This document shows positions 53,931 through 62,922 of a stretch of 64,000 nt of DNA, one piece after another (position 1 is the first letter of the stretch; the number at the start of each line of letters is the position of its first letter). Made by a program: the position numbers and the translations under genes. The notes under the pieces are model-generated. The model did no database searches and was not told where the DNA came from. It worked only from the letters and a program-made list of their open reading frames with translations. Origin of the DNA: JAMLIN01 sp041676645 (GTDB taxonomy: Bacteria > Pseudomonadota > Gammaproteobacteria > Burkholderiales > Burkholderiaceae_E); assembly GCA_041676645.1 (NCBI GenBank), contig JBAYRO010000003.1, positions 1 through 64,000 on the forward strand, read 5' to 3'.

Positions 53931-55253
53931 ATGTGGAAGAGTATTCGATCGATCTTCTCGCTCAACGATCCCGGCTGGGGACGGGGCGGTGGTGGCGACA
54001 AGGACAAGGAGCCGCGCCGGCCGTCCGACGGCCAGGACGGCCCGCCCGACCTCGATGAACTCTGGCGCGATTTCAATCGTCGCCTGAACAGCCTCTTCGG
54101 ACGCCGGGGTGGCGGTGGCGGGCCGCGCCTGCCCATCGGCGGTGGTGGCGGTGGTGGTGGCGGCGGCCTGCCGACACCTTCACTGCGCGGGGCCGGGATC
54201 GGCTTCGTGGTCCTGTTCGTCGCGGCTGCGCTGCTCTGGCTGGCAAGCGGTTTCTTCATCGTCCAGGAGGGCCAGACCGCGGTGATCCTGCGCTTCGGCA
54301 AGGTGGCCAAGCAGATCGATCGCGCCGGCTTTACCTGGCGGCTGCCGTTCCCGATCGAAGTCCACGAGATCGTCAGCACACAGCAGCTGCGTACCGTCGA
54401 GGTGGGTTATCGCGGCAATCCGCGCAACAAGAACCTGCGCGAAGCCCTCATGCTCACCGGCGACCAGAGCATCGTCGACATGCAGTTCGCGATGCAGTAC
54501 CGGATCGGTTCGGCGCGCGACTACCTGTTCAACAACGACCTCGGCGGCAATCCGGAGGAAATCGTCCGGCAGGCGGCCGAAACCGCGATGCGCGAGGTCG
54601 TCGGCCGCTCGGGAATCGACCGCGTCCTCTACGAAGAGAAGGATCTCGTCGCGCGCGACGCCCTCGGCCTGGCGCAGTCGGTCCTCGATCGCTACGGCCT
54701 GGGCGCTTCGATCGTCGACGTCACGATCCAGCAGGTCCAGCCGCCCGAACAGGTGCAGGAGGCCTTCGCCGATGCCAACAAGGCGGCGCAGGATCGCGAA
54801 CGCCTGATCAACGAGGGTGTGGCCTACGCCAACGATGTCGTCCCGAGGGCCCAGGGTATGGCGGCGCGGCTGCAGCAGGAAGCCGAAGGCTATCGCTCGA
54901 GCGCGATCGCCAGCGCCGAGGGTGACGCCGATCGCTTCAGCCAGGTGCTCGCCGAGTACTCCAAGGCCCCCCGGGTGACCCGGGATCGCCTGTACATCGA
55001 GGCGATGCAGCAGGTCTTCACCAATACTTCGAAGATCATGGTCGATGGCAATGACGGCGGCAATCTGCTCTATCTTCCGCTCGACAAGCTGATGGCCGGG
55101 GCGGGGGCGGCGGTCGCCGCCGACCCGGCAGGTCGGCGCGACCAGCCGACGGCCACCAACCCGACGCCGTCGCCGCGTGGCGCGGCCACCGACGACTTCA
55201 CCGAGACTCGCCGCGAGGCGCTGCGCAATCGCGACCGCGACGCGTTCCGCTGA
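53931..55253 (+). CDS. hflK: FtsH protease modulator subunit HflK
   Basis: A 440-residue SPFH-family membrane protein that with HflC forms a large assembly around the FtsH protease. The N-terminal MWKSIRSIFSLNDPGWG and a Gly-rich segment (residues about 61-80, including ten consecutive glycines) precede the membrane helix (about 84-105), then the SPFH domain (FIVQEGQTAVILRFGKV) and a coiled coil ending near 390. The C-terminal tail is polar. It lies between hflX and hflC as usual. Confidence 0.95.
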   Translation: MWKSIRSIFSLNDPGWGRGGGGDKDKEPRRPSDGQDGPPDLDELWRDFNRRLNSLFGRRGGGGGPRLPIGGGGGGGGGGLPTPSLRGAGIGFVVLFVAAALLWLASGFFIVQEGQTAVILRFGKVAKQIDRAGFTWRLPFPIEVHEIVSTQQLRTVEVGYRGNPRNKNLREALMLTGDQSIVDMQFAMQYRIGSARDYLFNNDLGGNPEEIVRQAAETAMREVVGRSGIDRVLYEEKDLVARDALGLAQSVLDRYGLGASIVDVTIQQVQPPEQVQEAFADANKAAQDRERLINEGVAYANDVVPRAQGMAARLQQEAEGYRSSAIASAEGDADRFSQVLAEYSKAPRVTRDRLYIEAMQQVFTNTSKIMVDGNDGGNLLYLPLDKLMAGAGAAVAADPAGRRDQPTATNPTPSPRGAATDDFTETRREALRNRDRDAFR

Positions 55254-55276
55254 CGCCAGCATCGGATTTCGACTCC

Positions 55277-56182
55277 ATGAATCGACTGCTTACCTCCATC
55301 GTCGTGCTGGTCCTGGCCGGAATGCTGCTCCGGTCGTGCGTCTTCGTCGTCGACCAGCGCCAGTTCGCCGTGAAGTACGCGCTCGGCGAGATCCGCGAGG
55401 TCATCGACGAGGCGGGCCTGTATTTCAAGCTTCCGGTGCCGTTCCAGAACGTCGAGTATCACGACAAGCGGATCCTCACGATCGACAACCCGGACATCGA
55501 CCGCTTCGTCACCGCCGAGAAGCTCAACATCCTGCTGGACTCCTACGTGAAGTGGCGCATCGTCGATCCCCGCGCCTACATCCGCTCGGTGCAGGGTAGC
55601 CAGCGGATTGCGGTCGATCGCATCCTGCGCAGCCTGCGCGATGGCCTGCAGAACGAGGTCGCCAGGCTGACCGTCGCCGACGTCATCTCGCTGCAGCGCG
55701 ATCGCCTGATGGAGCGCGTGCGGGCGAAGGTCAACGACGACAGCAGCACCATCGGGGTCGAGATCATCGACGTACGACTCAAGCGGGTCGACTTCGAGCC
55801 CAACGTCCAGGAAGGCGTGTTCACCCGGATGCAGTCCGAGCGCAAGCGGGTGGCCAACGAGCGCCGCGCTACCGGGGCGGCCGAATCCGAGAGGATCCGG
55901 GCCGATGCCGAGCGCCAGCGCGAGATCATCATCGCCGAGGCCTATCGCGAAGCGCAGGGCATCAAGGGTGATGGCGATGCCCAGGCGGCGGCCATCTATG
56001 CCGAGGCCTTCCAGCGCGATGCCGACTTCGCGGCGTTCTATCGCAGCCTCGGCGCCTACCAGTCCTCGTTCCGCAATCGCAGCGACGTCCTGGTGGTCGA
56101 TCCGTCCGCCGAGTTCTTCCGGTTCTTCAAGGAGAGCAGCGGCCAGTCCGCGGGCGCCGCCATCCCGTCCGCGCCGCGTTGA
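55277..56182 (+). CDS. hflC: FtsH protease modulator subunit HflC
   Basis: A 301-residue partner of HflK with an N-terminal membrane anchor (about 5-25: SIVVLVLAGMLLRSCVFV), SPFH domain (VVDQRQFAVKYALGEI, LNILLDSYVKWRI) and a coiled coil rich in Arg/Glu/Ala (RRATGAAESERIRADAERQR). Length matches the family. It follows hflK by 23 bases and precedes the DUF2065 gene by 31. Confidence 0.95.
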   Translation: MNRLLTSIVVLVLAGMLLRSCVFVVDQRQFAVKYALGEIREVIDEAGLYFKLPVPFQNVEYHDKRILTIDNPDIDRFVTAEKLNILLDSYVKWRIVDPRAYIRSVQGSQRIAVDRILRSLRDGLQNEVARLTVADVISLQRDRLMERVRAKVNDDSSTIGVEIIDVRLKRVDFEPNVQEGVFTRMQSERKRVANERRATGAAESERIRADAERQREIIIAEAYREAQGIKGDGDAQAAAIYAEAFQRDADFAAFYRSLGAYQSSFRNRSDVLVVDPSAEFFRFFKESSGQSAGAAIPSAPR

Positions 56183-56213
56183 GCGCGGATGACGCGCGGA
56201 CGGCTGCAAGGTC

Positions 56214-56396
56214 GTGGATCCTGAAACCGTACTCATGGCCGTCGGCCTGATGCTGTTGCTCGAAGGCCTCATGCCCCTGCTCATGCCGCAGCAGTGGCGC
56301 GAGATGTTCCTGCGGATTTCGCGCATGCGGGACGGCCAGATCCGCTTCTTCGGCCTGATTGCGGTTCTGGCAGGCGGTTTCCTGCTGCTTCTCTAG
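56214..56396 (+). CDS. DUF2065 (YjeT-like) small membrane protein
   Basis: A 60-residue protein with two hydrophobic helices (VLMAVGLMLLLEGLMPLL and FFGLIAVLAGGFLLLL) separated by a basic stretch QQWREMFLRISRMRDGQIR. This is the YjeT/DUF2065 pattern; function unknown. It starts with GTG at 56214. E. coli yjeT also follows hflC, which supports the assignment. Confidence 0.85.
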   Translation: MDPETVLMAVGLMLLLEGLMPLLMPQQWREMFLRISRMRDGQIRFFGLIAVLAGGFLLLL

Positions 56397-56402
56397 TAGA
56401 AT
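56397..56402 (+). promoter_or_regulatory. -10-like TAGAAT box upstream of hisZ
   Basis: TAGAAT lies immediately after the DUF2065 stop and about 107 bases before the hisZ ATG. No clear -35. It may start a hisZ-purA-phosphoribosyltransferase transcript separate from hflKC. Confidence 0.3.
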
Positions 56403-56508
56403 CAAAGGTTTGGACGGCGTGCGCGCAGGCGCGGGCCGCTTCCTGTTTGCGGGCCCCTTCCGATCGTTGCCGGGCGGGGCGCCGGGCTCCATTCTTCCCA
56501 TTCGACAC

Positions 56509-57696
56509 ATGCCGCGCTGGCTTCTGCCCGAAAGCATTGCCGATGTGCTGCCCTCCGAGGCGCGGCGCATCGAGGAACTCCGCAGGTCGCTGCTCGACCT
56601 CTATCGTCGCTACGGCTACGAACTCGTCATGCCGCCGCTGGTGGAGTACCTGAGTTCGCTGCTGACCGGGGCCGGTGCCACCCTCGAGACCCGGACCGCC
56701 CAGCTGGTCGACCAGCTCTCGGGACGCCGGCTGGGAGTGAGGGCGGACATGACGCCCCAGGTGGCCCGGATCGATGCCCATCTGCTGGGTCGCCGGGGGC
56801 CCAGCCGGCTGTGCTATGCCGGCCCGGTGCTGCATGCCCGGGCGGCCGACCAGCTGGCCTCGCGGGTTCCCTACCAGGTCGGCGCCGAACTCTACGGCCA
56901 TGCGGATCTGGAAGCCGAGCTCGAGATCCTCGAGCTGATGCTGGCGTCGCTGCGGGCGGCCGGGCTGACCCGGCTGCGGGTCGACCTCTGCCACGCCGGT
57001 ATCGTGCGCTCGCTGCTCGATCGGGCGCCGCAGCTCGATGCCGCCGCTGTCTACCGGATGATGGTGCAGAAGGACGTCGGCAGCCTGCGCGAGATCCTCG
57101 TCGGCACCGATCCGGCGATCGCGCAGGCCCTGCTCGAGCTGCCGTCCCTCTATGGTGCGGTCAACGGCACGGTCTCGGTCATCGACCGGGCCACCCGGGT
57201 GTTGCCCGACATCGACGGAATCGGCAGGGCGCTCGACGACCTGCGCCGGCTGGCGTCCTCGCCGCTGTGGCAGCGGCTCGAGGGGGTCGAGCTGGCAGTC
57301 GATCTTGCCGACCTGGCCGGCTACCATTACTACAGCGGCATCAGCTTTGCCGCCTATTCCCTCGACACCCCGGACCTGGTCGCCGCCAGCGCGGCGATCG
57401 CCCGCGGCGGGCGCTACGATGGCGTGGGCGAAGCTTTCGGCCGGGCACGCCCGGCGACCGGCTTCTCCCTGGAACTGCGTTCGCTGGCGGAACTGTCACC
57501 GGCGGCGCCGGCCTCGCCCGCGATCCGCGCGCCGTGGGCGGACGAGGCCAGTCTTCGCGACGCGATCGCGGCGCTGCGCGCGCAGGGGGAGGTGGTCATC
57601 GAAACGCTTCCCGGACATGAGCACGAGGAGCAGGAGTTCGCCTGCGACCGCGAGCTCGTCAGGCAGGACGGTAGCTGGACCGTCCGTTCATGTTGA
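56509..57696 (+). CDS. hisZ: ATP phosphoribosyltransferase regulatory subunit
   Basis: A 395-residue HisS-like protein lacking tRNA synthetase activity, which pairs with the short form of HisG for the first step of histidine synthesis. The N-terminus PRWLLPESIADVLPSEARRI, the motif-2-like VRADMTPQVARIDAH and the YHYYSGISFAAYS region are typical of HisZ. No anticodon-binding domain follows. hisG is not in the window. The ATG at 56509 gives the usual betaproteobacterial start; purA follows after 23 bases. Confidence 0.93.
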   Translation: MPRWLLPESIADVLPSEARRIEELRRSLLDLYRRYGYELVMPPLVEYLSSLLTGAGATLETRTAQLVDQLSGRRLGVRADMTPQVARIDAHLLGRRGPSRLCYAGPVLHARAADQLASRVPYQVGAELYGHADLEAELEILELMLASLRAAGLTRLRVDLCHAGIVRSLLDRAPQLDAAAVYRMMVQKDVGSLREILVGTDPAIAQALLELPSLYGAVNGTVSVIDRATRVLPDIDGIGRALDDLRRLASSPLWQRLEGVELAVDLADLAGYHYYSGISFAAYSLDTPDLVAASAAIARGGRYDGVGEAFGRARPATGFSLELRSLAELSPAAPASPAIRAPWADEASLRDAIAALRAQGEVVIETLPGHEHEEQEFACDRELVRQDGSWTVRSC

Positions 57697-57719
57697 TGGG
57701 AAAGGTTGACGAGAACGGG

Positions 57720-59012
57720 ATGGCAAAGAACGTCGTAATCATCGGCACGCAGTGGGGCGATGAGGGCAAGGGCAAGATCGTCGACTGGCTGACGGAGTCC
57801 GTCGCCGGCGTGGTCAGGTTCCAGGGCGGCCACAACGCGGGCCATACGCTCGTGATCGGCGGCCGGCGCCAGGTCCTGCGACTGATTCCGTCGGGCGTTC
57901 TGCGTCCCGACGTCACCTGCTACATCGGCAACGGTGTCGTGGTTTCGCCGACGGCGCTGCTGGGCGAGATCGACGAGCTGCGGGCGGGCGGCGTGGATGC
58001 CGCGAGCCGGCTGCGGATCAGCGGCACCTGCCCACTGATCCTGCCGTACCACGTCGCCATCGACCAGGCCCGCGAGGCCCGCAGCGGCACGGCCCGGATC
58101 GGCACCACCGGCCGCGGGATCGGTCCGGCCTACGAGGACAAGGTGGCGCGCCGGGCCCTGCGACTGCTCGACCTGCTCGATCCGGTGCGCTTTCGCGAGC
58201 GGATCGCCGAGGTCATGGACCTGCACAACTTCATCCTCGAGCGCTATCTCGGCGCCGCCGCCCTCGATGTCGACCAGGTCGCCGATGAAACGCTCGCGCT
58301 GGCGCCGCGGATCATTCCCCTGATCGCGGATGTGCCGGCGCTGCTGGCCGAATCCATGGCTCGCGGCGAGAACCTGCTGTTCGAGGGCGCGCAGGGTGCG
58401 CTGCTCGACGTGGACCACGGTACCTATCCCTTCGTGACGAGTTCCAACTGCCTCGCCGGCGCCGCGTCGGCCGGCTCCGGGGTCGGCCCCCAGGCACTGC
58501 ACCGGGTGCTGGGCATCGTGAAGGCATACACCACGCGGGTCGGCTCGGGGCCGTTCCCAACCGAGCTCGACGACGAAATCGGCCGGGGCCTGGCCGAGCG
58601 GGGCAAGGAGTTCGGCTCGGTGACCGGGCGGCCGCGTCGCTGTGGCTGGTTCGATGCGGCGGCGCTCAAGCGGACCATCCAGCTCAATGGCGTCGACAGC
58701 CTCTGCCTGACCAAGCTCGATGTGCTCGACGGCATGCCGACGGTACGGATCTGCACCGCCTATGAGCTCGACGGCCGCCGGATCGATGCCTTGCCCTTCG
58801 GAGCCGACGATGTCGAGCGCTGCGTGCCGATCTACGAGGACCTGCCGGGCTGGTCGGAATCCACCGCCGGGCTGACCCGCTACGAGCAGCTGCCCGCCAA
58901 CGCGAGGCGCTATATCGAGCGTTTCGCGGAGGTTGCCGGGGCTCCCATCGACATCGTCTCGACGGGCCCCGATCGCGACGAAACCATCATGATCCGCCAT
59001 CCCTTCTCCTGA
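57720..59012 (+). CDS. purA: Adenylosuccinate synthetase
   Basis: A 430-residue enzyme joining IMP and aspartate with GTP in AMP synthesis. The P-loop region GTQWGDEGKGKIVDWL, GGHNAGHTLVI, TTGRGIGPAYEDK, the EGAQGALLDVDHGTYPFVT segment and TRVGSGPFPTE are all present, and length is standard. The ATG at 57720 is chosen over an upstream start overlapping hisZ. The phosphoribosyltransferase gene follows after 19 bases. Confidence 0.97.
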   Translation: MAKNVVIIGTQWGDEGKGKIVDWLTESVAGVVRFQGGHNAGHTLVIGGRRQVLRLIPSGVLRPDVTCYIGNGVVVSPTALLGEIDELRAGGVDAASRLRISGTCPLILPYHVAIDQAREARSGTARIGTTGRGIGPAYEDKVARRALRLLDLLDPVRFRERIAEVMDLHNFILERYLGAAALDVDQVADETLALAPRIIPLIADVPALLAESMARGENLLFEGAQGALLDVDHGTYPFVTSSNCLAGAASAGSGVGPQALHRVLGIVKAYTTRVGSGPFPTELDDEIGRGLAERGKEFGSVTGRPRRCGWFDAAALKRTIQLNGVDSLCLTKLDVLDGMPTVRICTAYELDGRRIDALPFGADDVERCVPIYEDLPGWSESTAGLTRYEQLPANARRYIERFAEVAGAPIDIVSTGPDRDETIMIRHPFS

Positions 59013-59031
59013 TCGGCAGGACCGCGGACCG

Positions 59032-59544
59032 ATGGGCGCGAAGGATCTGGAGGTCGACTGGGACGAATACCATCGTCTCGTCGAACGGCTGGCGCTGCAG
59101 ATCCATGATTCGGGATGGCGCTTCGACGCGATCGTCTGCCTCGCCCGCGGCGGCCTGAGGGTGGGCGATATCCTGTCGCGGATCTTCGATCGACCGCTCG
59201 GGGTGATGTTCACGAGCTCCTACCGGGCGCTGGCGGGCCGGGAGCAGGGCGCGATCCACATCGGCGAGCATCTCTGCTCGGCGACCGAGCTGCCCGGCAC
59301 CCATTGGCTTCTGGTCGACGACCTGGTCGATTCCGGCCAGACGCTCGGCGAGATCCTGCGGATCCTGATGGCGCGTCATTCGCAGCTGCGCGAGGTGCGC
59401 AGCGCGGTCATCTGGCAGAAGGCCAGCTCGGTGACCCGGCCGGACTACGTCGTGGAATTCCTGGCCGACAATCCGTGGATTCGACAGCCTTTCGAGGTAT
59501 ACGACGGCCTGCGCCCCGATGCCCTGCGGGACCGGGTCGGTTGA
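59032..59544 (+). CDS. Purine-type phosphoribosyltransferase
   Basis: A 170-residue type I phosphoribosyltransferase. The PRPP-binding motif is LLVDDLVDSGQTLGE, and RFDAIVCLARGGLRVGDIL fits the N-terminal loop. Related genes next to purA in betaproteobacteria are annotated as hypoxanthine or xanthine/guanine phosphoribosyltransferases; the base specificity cannot be told here. The linkage to purA suggests purine salvage. A stem-loop follows 15 bases after the stop. Confidence 0.85.
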   Translation: MGAKDLEVDWDEYHRLVERLALQIHDSGWRFDAIVCLARGGLRVGDILSRIFDRPLGVMFTSSYRALAGREQGAIHIGEHLCSATELPGTHWLLVDDLVDSGQTLGEILRILMARHSQLREVRSAVIWQKASSVTRPDYVVEFLADNPWIRQPFEVYDGLRPDALRDRVG

Positions 59545-59558
59545 GGCGCCCCACGAAA

Positions 59559-59580
59559 AAAGCCGGCTGGCGCCGGCTTT
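59559..59580. terminator. Bidirectional rho-independent terminator
   Basis: Arms AAAGCCGGC (59559-59567) and GCCGGCTTT (59572-59580) form a nine-base-pair stem with a TGGC loop. On the minus strand it ends in a run of six T residues, which suits termination of tRNA-Leu; on the plus strand it lies just after the phosphoribosyltransferase stop. Confidence 0.85.
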
Positions 59581-59587
59581 CGGATGA

Positions 59588-59674
59588 TGGTGCCCAGAAG
59601 AGGACTCGAACCTCCACAGTGTTGCCACCGCTAGGACCTGAACCTAGTGCGTCTACCAATTCCGCCATCTGGGC
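59588..59674 (-). tRNA. tRNA-Leu (anticodon CAG)
   Basis: An 87-base class II tRNA on the minus strand. It starts GCCCAGATGGCGGAATTGG, has the acceptor pair GCCCAGA/TCTGGGC, the anticodon loop TTCAGGT (anticodon CAG), a long variable arm and an encoded CCA at 59588-59590. Confidence 0.97.
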
Positions 59675-59717
59675 ACTGCGCGACGTGCCGTGGGGCAAGC
59701 CGCGCAGGAAAGGGCGA

Positions 59718-59745
59718 AGTTTAATGGTCTGTCCGATTTTGTCAA
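59718..59745 (-). promoter_or_regulatory. Sigma-70 promoter of tRNA-Leu
   Basis: On the minus strand -35 TTGACA (59745-59740, perfect) and -10 TAAACT (59723-59718) are separated by 16 bases. The start would be about 35 bases before the mature tRNA. The promoter lies in the short gap to rnr, which runs the other way. Confidence 0.78.
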
Positions 59746-59785
59746 CAAGCGCCGGGCCTGCTGGCCCGGCCTATGGAGGCGCGCG

Positions 59786-62185
59786 ATGAGTCGTCGCGAG
59801 AAGAACGGTCCGGGCGGTGGGCGGGACTCCGCACCGCCCAGTCGCGAGGCGATCCTGGCCTGCCTGCGCAAGGCGGACGTGCCCTTGACCGCCGCGGAGC
59901 TGATCGACCGCCTCGCGGTCCGGCCGGCACAGCGCGAACCGCTGGAGCGGCGGCTCGCCGCGATGGAGCGCGATGGACAACTCATGCCCAATCGCAAGGG
60001 CGTGCTGCTGCTCGCGTCGAAGCTGGACTTCATCGCCGGCCGGATCCAGGGGCATCGAGACGGCTTCGGCTTCCTGATTCGCGACGATGGCGAGTCCGAC
60101 ATGTTCCTGTCGCCGCGCCAGATGGCCAAGGCCATGCACGGCGACCGGGTGCTGGTCAAGGAGGTCGGCACCGACCACCGGGGTCGCGCCGAAGGCGCGA
60201 TCGTGGAGGTCACCGAGAGGGCCAACCAGGTGCTGGTGGGGCGCTTCCTCGACGAGCGTGGCGTCAATATCGTCGTGCCGGAGAACCAGCGGATCAAGCA
60301 CGACATCCTGATCCCGCCGGGCGATGCCGCCGGCGCCCGGCATGGCCAGGTGGTCACCTGCGAGATCGTCGATCCACCCTCGGGCTACTCGCAACCGATA
60401 GGACGGATCGTCGAGGTGCTGGGCGAGATCGACGACCCCGGCATGGAGATCGAGATCGCGGTCCGCAAGTTCGATGTCCCGCATGAATTCTCCGGCGAGG
60501 CGCTGGAACAGGCGGCGGGCCTGCCCGAGACCGTCAGGCCGACCGATCTGCGCAGGCGCGTGGACCTGCGCGACATCGCCATGGTCACGATCGATGGCGA
60601 GGACGCGCGCGATTTCGACGATGCGGTCTATTGCGAACGCATGGCCGATGCCGGCGCACGGCGAGGTGGCGCCTGGCGCCTGCTGGTCGCGATCGCCGAT
60701 GTCTCCCATTACGTCCGCTCGGGGGACGCGATCGACGCCGATGCGCTCGACCGGAGCACCTCGGTCTACTTCCCGCGCAGGGTCATCCCGATGTTGCCGG
60801 AATCCCTGTCCAACGGACTGTGCTCGCTCAATCCGGCGGTCGATCGCCTGACGCTCGTGTGCGACATGGTGATCGACGACAAGGGCAAGGTGCGCGGCTA
60901 CCAGTTCTACGAGGCGGTGATCCATTCGGCGGCCAGGCTCACCTATACCGAGGTCTGGAATGCGCTGTCCGGCCAGCCGAGCGCATTGCCGGGCGCCATC
61001 CGCGAGCGGCTCGACGCCCTGTACGGGCTCTTCCGGGCCCAGCTGGCCGCCCGGCGCGAGCGCGGAGCGATCGAGATCGATACCACCGAGACGAGCATCG
61101 TCTGCGATGAGGCGGGCCGGATCCTGCGCATCGAGCCCACGCATCGCAACGACGCCCACCGCCTCATCGAGGAATGCATGCTGGCGGCCAATACCTGCGC
61201 GGCCGACTTCATGCAGCGCCGCAAGCATGTGGCGCTGTACCGGGTCCATGAAGGCCCGACCCAGGACCGGCTCGCGACCCTGCGGGAGTTCCTGCGCGGC
61301 GTGGGGCTGTCGCTGGGCACGACCGAGGATCCGACACCAGCCGACTACGCCGCGCTGGCCCAGAAGATGCAAGGGCGGCCCGATGCCGAGCTGCTGCAGA
61401 CGATGCTGCTGCGCTCGATGCAGCAGGCGATCTACACGCCCGACAATGTCGGGCATTTCGGGCTCGCCTACGAGGCGTACGCTCATTTCACCTCGCCGAT
61501 CCGGCGTTACCCCGACCTGCTGACCCATCGAGTGATCAAGGCGCTGATTCGTGGCCGGCGCCATCGGATCTCCGACAAGCCGGCCCGGGGCAAGGCGGGC
61601 GAGGAAGCGGAGCGGGACGCATGGCAGGCGATGGGCATGGCCTGCTCGGCCAACGAGCGCCGCGCCGACGAGGCCTCGCGTGATGTCGAAGCCTGGCTCA
61701 AGTGCCAGTACATGCGCGAGCGCGTCGGCGAACAGTTCTCGGGCCGGATCACGGGCGTGGCCCCGTTCGGCATCTTCGTCACGCTCGATACCCTGTTCGT
61801 CGAAGGCCTCGTGCATGTCTCGGAGCTCGGCGGGGAGTATTTCCAGTTCAACGAGGCCGGCCACGAACTGCGCGGCGAGCGTACCGGGCAGCGCTATCGC
61901 CTGACCGATCCGATCGACGTCCAGGTCTCGCGGGTCGATCTCGAGGCGCGGCGCATCGAGTTCCGGCTGGTACCCCGGACCGGCTATCGCGAGCTCGTCG
62001 AGAAGCCGCGTCGTGGCGCCGCCGATGCGGCGGGCCGCCCCGCCCGCAAGGCGGCGTCGGCCAAGTCCGAAGCGGCGAAAAGCGCCCGGGCGGCGCGGCT
62101 CGCCGAACGACGCGGCAAGGGCAAGGCCGGCAAGGGCCGTGATGCCACCGCCAAGTCCGCCGGCAAGCGGGGCTCTCGCAAATGA
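59786..62185 (+). CDS. rnr: Ribonuclease R
   Basis: A 799-residue 3'-5' exoribonuclease that degrades structured RNA, rRNA fragments and mRNA. Order: N-terminal winged-helix (REAILACLRKADVPLTAAEL), cold-shock domains, the RNB catalytic core with DGEDARDFDDAVYCE (metal-binding aspartates), an S1 domain (FSGRITGVAPFGIFVTLDTLFVEGLVH split over two strands) and a Lys/Ala-rich basic tail of about 50 residues. GGAGG precedes the ATG at 59786. It overlaps rlmB by four bases. Confidence 0.95.
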   Translation: MSRREKNGPGGGRDSAPPSREAILACLRKADVPLTAAELIDRLAVRPAQREPLERRLAAMERDGQLMPNRKGVLLLASKLDFIAGRIQGHRDGFGFLIRDDGESDMFLSPRQMAKAMHGDRVLVKEVGTDHRGRAEGAIVEVTERANQVLVGRFLDERGVNIVVPENQRIKHDILIPPGDAAGARHGQVVTCEIVDPPSGYSQPIGRIVEVLGEIDDPGMEIEIAVRKFDVPHEFSGEALEQAAGLPETVRPTDLRRRVDLRDIAMVTIDGEDARDFDDAVYCERMADAGARRGGAWRLLVAIADVSHYVRSGDAIDADALDRSTSVYFPRRVIPMLPESLSNGLCSLNPAVDRLTLVCDMVIDDKGKVRGYQFYEAVIHSAARLTYTEVWNALSGQPSALPGAIRERLDALYGLFRAQLAARRERGAIEIDTTETSIVCDEAGRILRIEPTHRNDAHRLIEECMLAANTCAADFMQRRKHVALYRVHEGPTQDRLATLREFLRGVGLSLGTTEDPTPADYAALAQKMQGRPDAELLQTMLLRSMQQAIYTPDNVGHFGLAYEAYAHFTSPIRRYPDLLTHRVIKALIRGRRHRISDKPARGKAGEEAERDAWQAMGMACSANERRADEASRDVEAWLKCQYMRERVGEQFSGRITGVAPFGIFVTLDTLFVEGLVHVSELGGEYFQFNEAGHELRGERTGQRYRLTDPIDVQVSRVDLEARRIEFRLVPRTGYRELVEKPRRGAADAAGRPARKAASAKSEAAKSARAARLAERRGKGKAGKGRDATAKSAGKRGSRK

Positions 62186-62922
62186 TCGTCCATGGCTTTC
62201 ATGCGGTTGGCGCGCGCATCCGCCGTGATCCGCAGAGCATCACCGAACTCTACGTCGATGCCGATCGCCAGGATGCCCGTATGCGCGACCTGCTCGGCAT
62301 GGCCGAGCGGGCGGGCCTGCGCCCGATCGCGGTGGCCTCGCAGCGGCTCGACCGCCTCGGCGCGGGACGGCGCCACCAGGGGGTGGTCGCCATCGCCGAA
62401 GCGAGCCTGCCGGCGCTGGACCTCGAAACCCTGCTCGATCGCATCGAGGGGCCGGCGCGCCTGCTGGTACTCGACGGTGTCACCGATCCACGCAACCTCG
62501 GCGCCTGCCTGCGGGTCGCCGACGGCGCCGGGGCGCATGCCGTGATCGCGCCGAAGGACCACGCATCACCGCTCAACGATGCAGCGATCCAGACCGCCAG
62601 CGGCGCCGCCGAATCGATGCCCTACATCATGGTGACCAATCTCTCTCGCGCGATCGATGCCATGCAGGAGAAGGGGGTCTGGGTGGTCGGTACCGACGAC
62701 GAGGCCGAATCGGATCTCTACGACGCCGATCTGCCCGATTCCATCGCCTGGGTCCTGGGCGCCGAGGGCAGGGGCTTGCGCCGCCTGACGCGCGAGCGCT
62801 GCGACCTGCTGGTTCGCATACCGATGGCCGGGGTCGTCAGCAGCCTGAACGTCGCGGTCGCCTGTGGCGTGGTGCTTTACGAAGGGCTCCGGCGCGCGCG
62901 GTCGCTGGCCTCGCCGCGCTGA
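62182..62922 (+). CDS. rlmB: 23S rRNA (guanosine-2'-O)-methyltransferase
   Basis: A 246-residue SPOUT methyltransferase modifying G2251 of 23S rRNA. The N-terminal substrate-binding domain (IVHGFHAVGARIRRDPQSI) precedes the knot with LVLDGVTDPRNLGACLRVAD, WVLGAEGRGLRRLTRE and the final IPMAGVVSSLNVAVACGVVLYE, which bind SAM. It is co-translated with rnr, the normal pairing. Its 3' end overlaps the convergent nuclease gene by 46 bases. Confidence 0.95.
   Translation: MIVHGFHAVGARIRRDPQSITELYVDADRQDARMRDLLGMAERAGLRPIAVASQRLDRLGAGRRHQGVVAIAEASLPALDLETLLDRIEGPARLLVLDGVTDPRNLGACLRVADGAGAHAVIAPKDHASPLNDAAIQTASGAAESMPYIMVTNLSRAIDAMQEKGVWVVGTDDEAESDLYDADLPDSIAWVLGAEGRGLRRLTRERCDLLVRIPMAGVVSSLNVAVACGVVLYEGLRRARSLASPR

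Noticed and set aside
54115..54175. A tandem repeat or satellite
   Set aside because: It is in-frame coding sequence for a Gly-rich linker in HflK, not an intergenic repeat.
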